From positions 1 to 7,575 of the forward strand of contig JBKHJZ010000154.1 in assembly GCA_046537875.1 (NCBI GenBank): 7,575 bases of DNA, given 5' to 3'. Of this stretch, positions 5,727 to 7,575 are shown piece after piece. Both the position numbers and the translations under genes were made by a program. The stretch comes from JBKHJZ01 sp046537875 (GTDB lineage Bacteria; Actinomycetota; Acidimicrobiia; Acidimicrobiales; VFJN01). The notes beneath the pieces were generated by a model. The model saw only the letters and a list, made by a program, of their open reading frames with translations, was not told the origin of the DNA and ran no database searches. Position 1 is the first letter of the stretch; each line of letters starts with the position of its first letter.

Positions 5727-6485
5727 ATGAGCGACATGTCGCAGGGACCGGGGTGGTGGCAGGCCTCGGACGGGAAGTGGTACCCACCCGAGCAGGCGCC
5801 GGGCGGCCCGCCGCCGGGAAGCCAGGGCCAGGGCACCGGGTACGGGGCTCCGGGGTACGGTCAGCCCGGGCAGGACGCCCCGGGCTGGGGGCCTCCCGGC
5901 CAGGGCGGAGCGCAGGGCTACGGTCAGCCCGGCTCGGGTGCTCCGGGCTACGGGCCGCCGGGCGGGCCCGGTGCTCCGGGCCACGGCCCGCAGTACGGCA
6001 GCCCGTACGGGGCACCAGGTGGCTACGCCTACGGTCCGCTCGCCGAGTGGGGGCAGCGGGTGGTCGCATACCTGATCGACGCGGCGATCCTCGTCGCCGG
6101 TTACATCGCCGTGTTCATCCTGGCGGCGATCTTCGGCGCGGTCGCCGATGCGCTGGGCGTGCTGGTGGGCCTCGTCGGCTACCTGGCCGTGGCGGTGGCG
6201 AGCTTCTACTTCCTCTACCTCAACGGGTCGGTCGGCCAGTCGCCCGGCAAGCGGCTCATCGGCATCAAGGTCATCGGTGAGCGCAGCGGCCAGCCGATCG
6301 GCGGCGGCCTCGGGATCGTCCGGGGCCTGGCCCACATCGTCGACAGCCTGGTCTGCTACCTCGGCTGGCTGTGGCCGCTGTGGGACGACAGGAACCAGAC
6401 CCTCGCCGACAAGATCATGAGCACGGTGGTCATCGACGGCGTCCCGAAGGAGGAGTTCGGGCCGGACATCTTCCGGTCGCGCTGA
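5727..6485 (+). CDS. RDD family membrane protein with Trp-rich N-terminal motif
   Basis: A 252-residue membrane protein. Residues 7-22 are a Trp/Tyr-rich motif (GPGWWQASDGKWYPPE), similar in style to the DUF2510-type N-terminal motifs of actinobacterial membrane proteins. Residues ~23-105 are Gly/Pro/Tyr/Gln-rich repeats, presumably disordered and cytoplasmic. Residues ~108-240 form an RDD domain: Arg111 and Asp118 in RVVAYLIDAAIL open the first membrane segment (~112-138), a second spans ~144-165, the GQSPGKRLIGIKVIG motif follows, and a third segment around 204-219 leads to DDRNQTLADKIMSTVVI with Asp228. RDD proteins are poorly characterised; some are implicated in transport or ion exchange, and no specific substrate can be assigned. 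The ATG has AGAAGG seven bases upstream. It stands alone between a structured gap and a repeat-filled gap, so it is probably monocistronic. Confidence 0.88.
   Translation: MSDMSQGPGWWQASDGKWYPPEQAPGGPPPGSQGQGTGYGAPGYGQPGQDAPGWGPPGQGGAQGYGQPGSGAPGYGPPGGPGAPGHGPQYGSPYGAPGGYAYGPLAEWGQRVVAYLIDAAILVAGYIAVFILAAIFGAVADALGVLVGLVGYLAVAVASFYFLYLNGSVGQSPGKRLIGIKVIGERSGQPIGGGLGIVRGLAHIVDSLVCYLGWLWPLWDDRNQTLADKIMSTVVIDGVPKEEFGPDIFRSR
5787..6041 (+). repeat. Gly/Pro/Tyr-rich low-complexity repeat inside the RDD gene
   Basis: About 85 codons read as variations of GYG(A/Q)PG and APG(W/Y)GPPG; for instance the segment YGQPGQDAPGWGPPGQGG recurs shortly after as YGQPGSGAPGYGPPGGPG. At the DNA level GGCTACGGTCAGCCCGG-like and GGTGCTCCGGGC-like blocks recur. 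Copy number may vary between strains by slippage. Confidence 0.7.
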
Positions 6486-6600
6486 CCTGCACGGCCCGGA
6501 CGCCCGCACGGCCCGGGCCCCCGGCACGACGCGAACCGCGGCGCCACCCGGACCCCTGCACGGCCGGACCCCGGTACGACCCGGACGGCCCGCCGCACCC
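6486..6600 (+). repeat. Degenerate ~17-base tandem repeat in the gap after the RDD gene
   Basis: Cores of the form ACG(G/A)CCCGGAC begin at 6491, 6508, 6526, 6560 and 6576, with a degenerate copy (ACCCGGAC) at 6546. The intervals are about 17, 18, 34 (two units) and 16 bases. The block fills the space from the RDD stop to the promoter of the next gene. No gene or hairpin terminator stands out in it. The low-complexity C/G background means part of the periodicity may be coincidental. Confidence 0.4.
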
Positions 6601-6604
6601 GCAG

Positions 6605-6610
6605 TAGCGT
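6605..6610 (+). promoter_or_regulatory. -10 hexamer of the hydrolase gene (leaderless)
   Basis: TAGCGT is followed by exactly seven bases (GGGTGCG) and the ATG at 6618, a typical leaderless layout in actinobacteria. There is no Shine-Dalgarno. The overlapping GTG at 6609 would sit inside the hexamer, so the ATG is the better start. Confidence 0.5.
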
Positions 6611-6617
6611 GGGTGCG

Positions 6618-7400
6618 ATGCCGCTGGAGGACTACGCGGTCGACACGTTCGTCGACGGCGGCAAGGAGCGCCGGGTCTACCGGCGCGGGACCGGACCCGC
6701 GGTGCTCGTCATCGCCGAGGTGCCGGGCATCACTCCCGACGTGCTGGGCTTTGCCGACCGGGTGGCCGGCATCGGCTGCACGGCGGTGCTGCCACACCTG
6801 TTCGGCGAGCCGGGGGCGCCGGCCACGGTGATCCGAGGGGCGCAGACCATGGGCTGGGCGTGCGTCTCGCGGGAGTTCACGATGCTCGCCACCCGACGGG
6901 CCTCACCGGTCACCGAGTGGCTGCGGGCGCTCGGCCGCCACGAGCACGAGCGGTGCGGCGGGCCCGGCATCGGCGTGGTGGGCATGTGCCTGACGGGCGG
7001 GTTCGCCCTGGCGATGATGGTCGACGACACCGTGCTGGCGCCGGTGCTCAGCCAGCCGTCGTTGCCGCTGCCCGTGTCCCGGAGCCGCCGGCGCGACCTG
7101 GGCATCGGCGACGCCGACCTCGCTCGGGTCCGGGAGCGGGCGGGCGCGGGCGTCACCGTGCTCGGCCTGCGCTTCACCTGCGACCGGCTCGTGCCGCCCG
7201 AGCGTTTCGAGCGCCTGCGGGACGAGCTCGGCGACGCGTTCGTGGGCGTGGAGATCGACTCGTCGCCCGGCAACCCCCACGGGATCTCCCGGTGGTCGCA
7301 CTCGGTGCTCACCGAGCACCTCGTGGACGAGCCCGGTCACCCGACCCGCGACGCCCTCGACCGGGTGATGGGCTTCCTGCGCTCCCGCCTGGTCCTCTAG
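6618..7400 (+). CDS. Dienelactone hydrolase family protein (Cys-Asp-His alpha/beta hydrolase)
   Basis: A 260-residue cytosolic alpha/beta hydrolase; no signal peptide is visible. Dienelactone hydrolases open dienelactones in chlorocatechol breakdown, but many family members act on other, unknown esters or lactones. The proposed nucleophile is Cys124 in GMCLTGG, preceded by the strand GIGVV; Asp189 lies in FTCDRLVPPERF and His221 in GNPHGIS. Glu34 in VIAEVPGI matches the Glu of the classical enzyme that activates the thiol. These positions parallel Cys123, Asp171, His202 and Glu36 of the Pseudomonas enzyme, with about 18 extra residues between Cys and Asp (an Arg-rich stretch near SRSRRRDLG). 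The C-terminus, HSVLTEHLVDEPGHPTRDAL, is typical of a bacterial subgroup of unknown substrate. No catechol-pathway gene is adjacent, so the substrate is left open. The ATG at 6618 is chosen on the leaderless promoter. Confidence 0.85.
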   Translation: MPLEDYAVDTFVDGGKERRVYRRGTGPAVLVIAEVPGITPDVLGFADRVAGIGCTAVLPHLFGEPGAPATVIRGAQTMGWACVSREFTMLATRRASPVTEWLRALGRHEHERCGGPGIGVVGMCLTGGFALAMMVDDTVLAPVLSQPSLPLPVSRSRRRDLGIGDADLARVRERAGAGVTVLGLRFTCDRLVPPERFERLRDELGDAFVGVEIDSSPGNPHGISRWSHSVLTEHLVDEPGHPTRDALDRVMGFLRSRLVL

Positions 7401-7409
7401 CTCTGGCCG

Positions 7410-7430
7410 CTCGGGCGGAGCCTTCCCGAG
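7410..7430 (+). terminator. Short hairpin after the hydrolase gene
   Basis: CTCGGG (7410-7415) pairs with CCCGAG (7425-7430) around a 9-base loop, ten bases after the stop. There is no T-run. The right arm is also the start of the first copy of the 18-base repeat, so the hairpin may be a side effect of that repeat. Confidence 0.3.
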
Positions 7431-7444
7431 GTCATGGGTTCCGG

Positions 7445-7462
7445 GGTCCCGGACCTGGGACC
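7445..7462. repeat. Small inverted repeat between copies 1 and 2 of the 18-base repeat
   Basis: GGTCCC and GGGACC flank GGACCT, a perfect 6-base-pair stem with a 6-base loop. Its layout copies that of the central hairpin of the cluster (GGTTCC-GGAAGT-GGAACC, 7520-7537), with one base pair changed on both arms. Confidence 0.5.
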
Positions 7463-7506
7463 GGCGGCCACGGGGATTCCCGAGGTCATGGGTTCCGCGG
7501 TGTCGA

Positions 7507-7550
7507 GCCCGAGGTCATGGGTTCCGGAAGTGGAACCGTTTGCCTCGGGC
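7507..7550. repeat. Large imperfect hairpin at the centre of the repeat cluster
   Basis: GCCCGAGG (7507-7514) pairs with CCTCGGGC (7543-7550), and GGTTCC (7520-7525) with GGAACC (7532-7537): 14 pairs separated by a 5x5 internal loop, capped by GGAAGT. It is formed by direct copy 3 and inverted copy 1. It could extrude as a cruciform or fold in RNA transcribed from either strand. Confidence 0.6.
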
Positions 7551-7575
7551 GGCGTGGGGTGGAACCTGATGCCTC

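Larger units (their letters stand above)
7425..7575. repeat. Mirror-symmetric cluster of an 18-base repeat (CCCGAGG-N5-GGTTCC)
   Basis: Three direct copies of CCCGAGGTCATGGGTTCC lie at 7425-7442, 7479-7496 and 7508-7525; the first two share the preceding TT and all three the following G. Two inverted copies keep both arms but change the central five bases: GGAACC-GTTTG-CCTCGGG at 7532-7549 and GGAACC-TGATG-CCTC from 7561, cut by the window edge. Spacers are 36, 11, 6 and 11 bases, so the last four copies are arranged symmetrically around 7528/7529. No gene is visible here. It could be a REP-like palindromic element, a multi-site operator or a cruciform; function unknown. Confidence 0.8.

Noticed and set aside
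6609..6617. GTG at 6609 as the hydrolase start
   Set aside because: It overlaps the TAGCGT hexamer and adds only three residues; the ATG at 6618 has the leaderless spacing.
5422..6797. Long minus-strand frames (5422-6069 and 5700-6797) across the RDD gene
   Set aside because: Arg/Pro-rich or repeat-driven translation with no domain; the plus-strand RDD protein has clear family motifs and a ribosome site.
7483..7496. Resemblance of AGGTCATGGGTTCC to a tRNA variable loop and T-arm
   Set aside because: The similarity stops before the T-arm can close (no GTTCGA loop or 3' stem) and no acceptor or anticodon stem is present; a tRNA-derived origin is possible but unsupported.
7425..7526. CRISPR-like direct repeats
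   Set aside because: Copies are only 18-19 bases, spacers are 36 and 11 bases, later copies are inverted, and no cas gene is present.

Overview
The window is very GC-rich DNA (by eye above 70 percent, with third codon positions almost all G or C) from a free-living actinobacterium. Three things point to Actinomycetota, possibly class Acidimicrobiia: a DUF222 (13E12-type) protein, a CBS-less GuaB3 next to guaA, and a membrane protein that opens with a Trp-rich 'GPGWW..SDGKWYPPE' motif. The class assignment is inference from family knowledge; no rRNA or marker-gene comparison was possible.

Layout. Positions 1-832 (minus strand) hold the 5' part of a DUF222/HNH-type gene that runs off the left edge. 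Its promoter overlaps a LexA-like box and predicts a leaderless transcript. Diverging from it, 1001-2575 (plus) encodes a group II PLP-dependent amino acid decarboxylase with an intact active site. Then come two purine genes: guaB3 (2681-3793), an IMP dehydrogenase-like protein whose catalytic-loop cysteine is missing, and guaA (3855-5408), a complete GMP synthase. A 318-base gap (5409-5726) is packed with six consecutive predicted hairpins. It is followed by an RDD-family membrane protein (5727-6485), a 115-base stretch of degenerate ~17-base repeats, and a dienelactone hydrolase-family protein (6618-7400). The right end (7401-7575) is non-coding as far as visible and contains a mirror-symmetric cluster of an 18-base repeat.

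How the genes relate. Only guaB3 and guaA form an obvious functional pair (the GMP branch of purine synthesis), and they may be co-transcribed. The decarboxylase, RDD protein and hydrolase look like independent housekeeping or accessory genes with their own candidate promoters. Three start codons (832, 1001 and 6618) lie 6-7 bases after a TANNNT hexamer, the usual arrangement of actinobacterial leaderless transcripts.

No complete new system was found. The points most worth a second look are the symmetric repeat cluster at the right edge, the structured gap after guaA, the LexA-like box in the DUF222 promoter, and a tripeptide repeat shared by two unrelated divergent genes.
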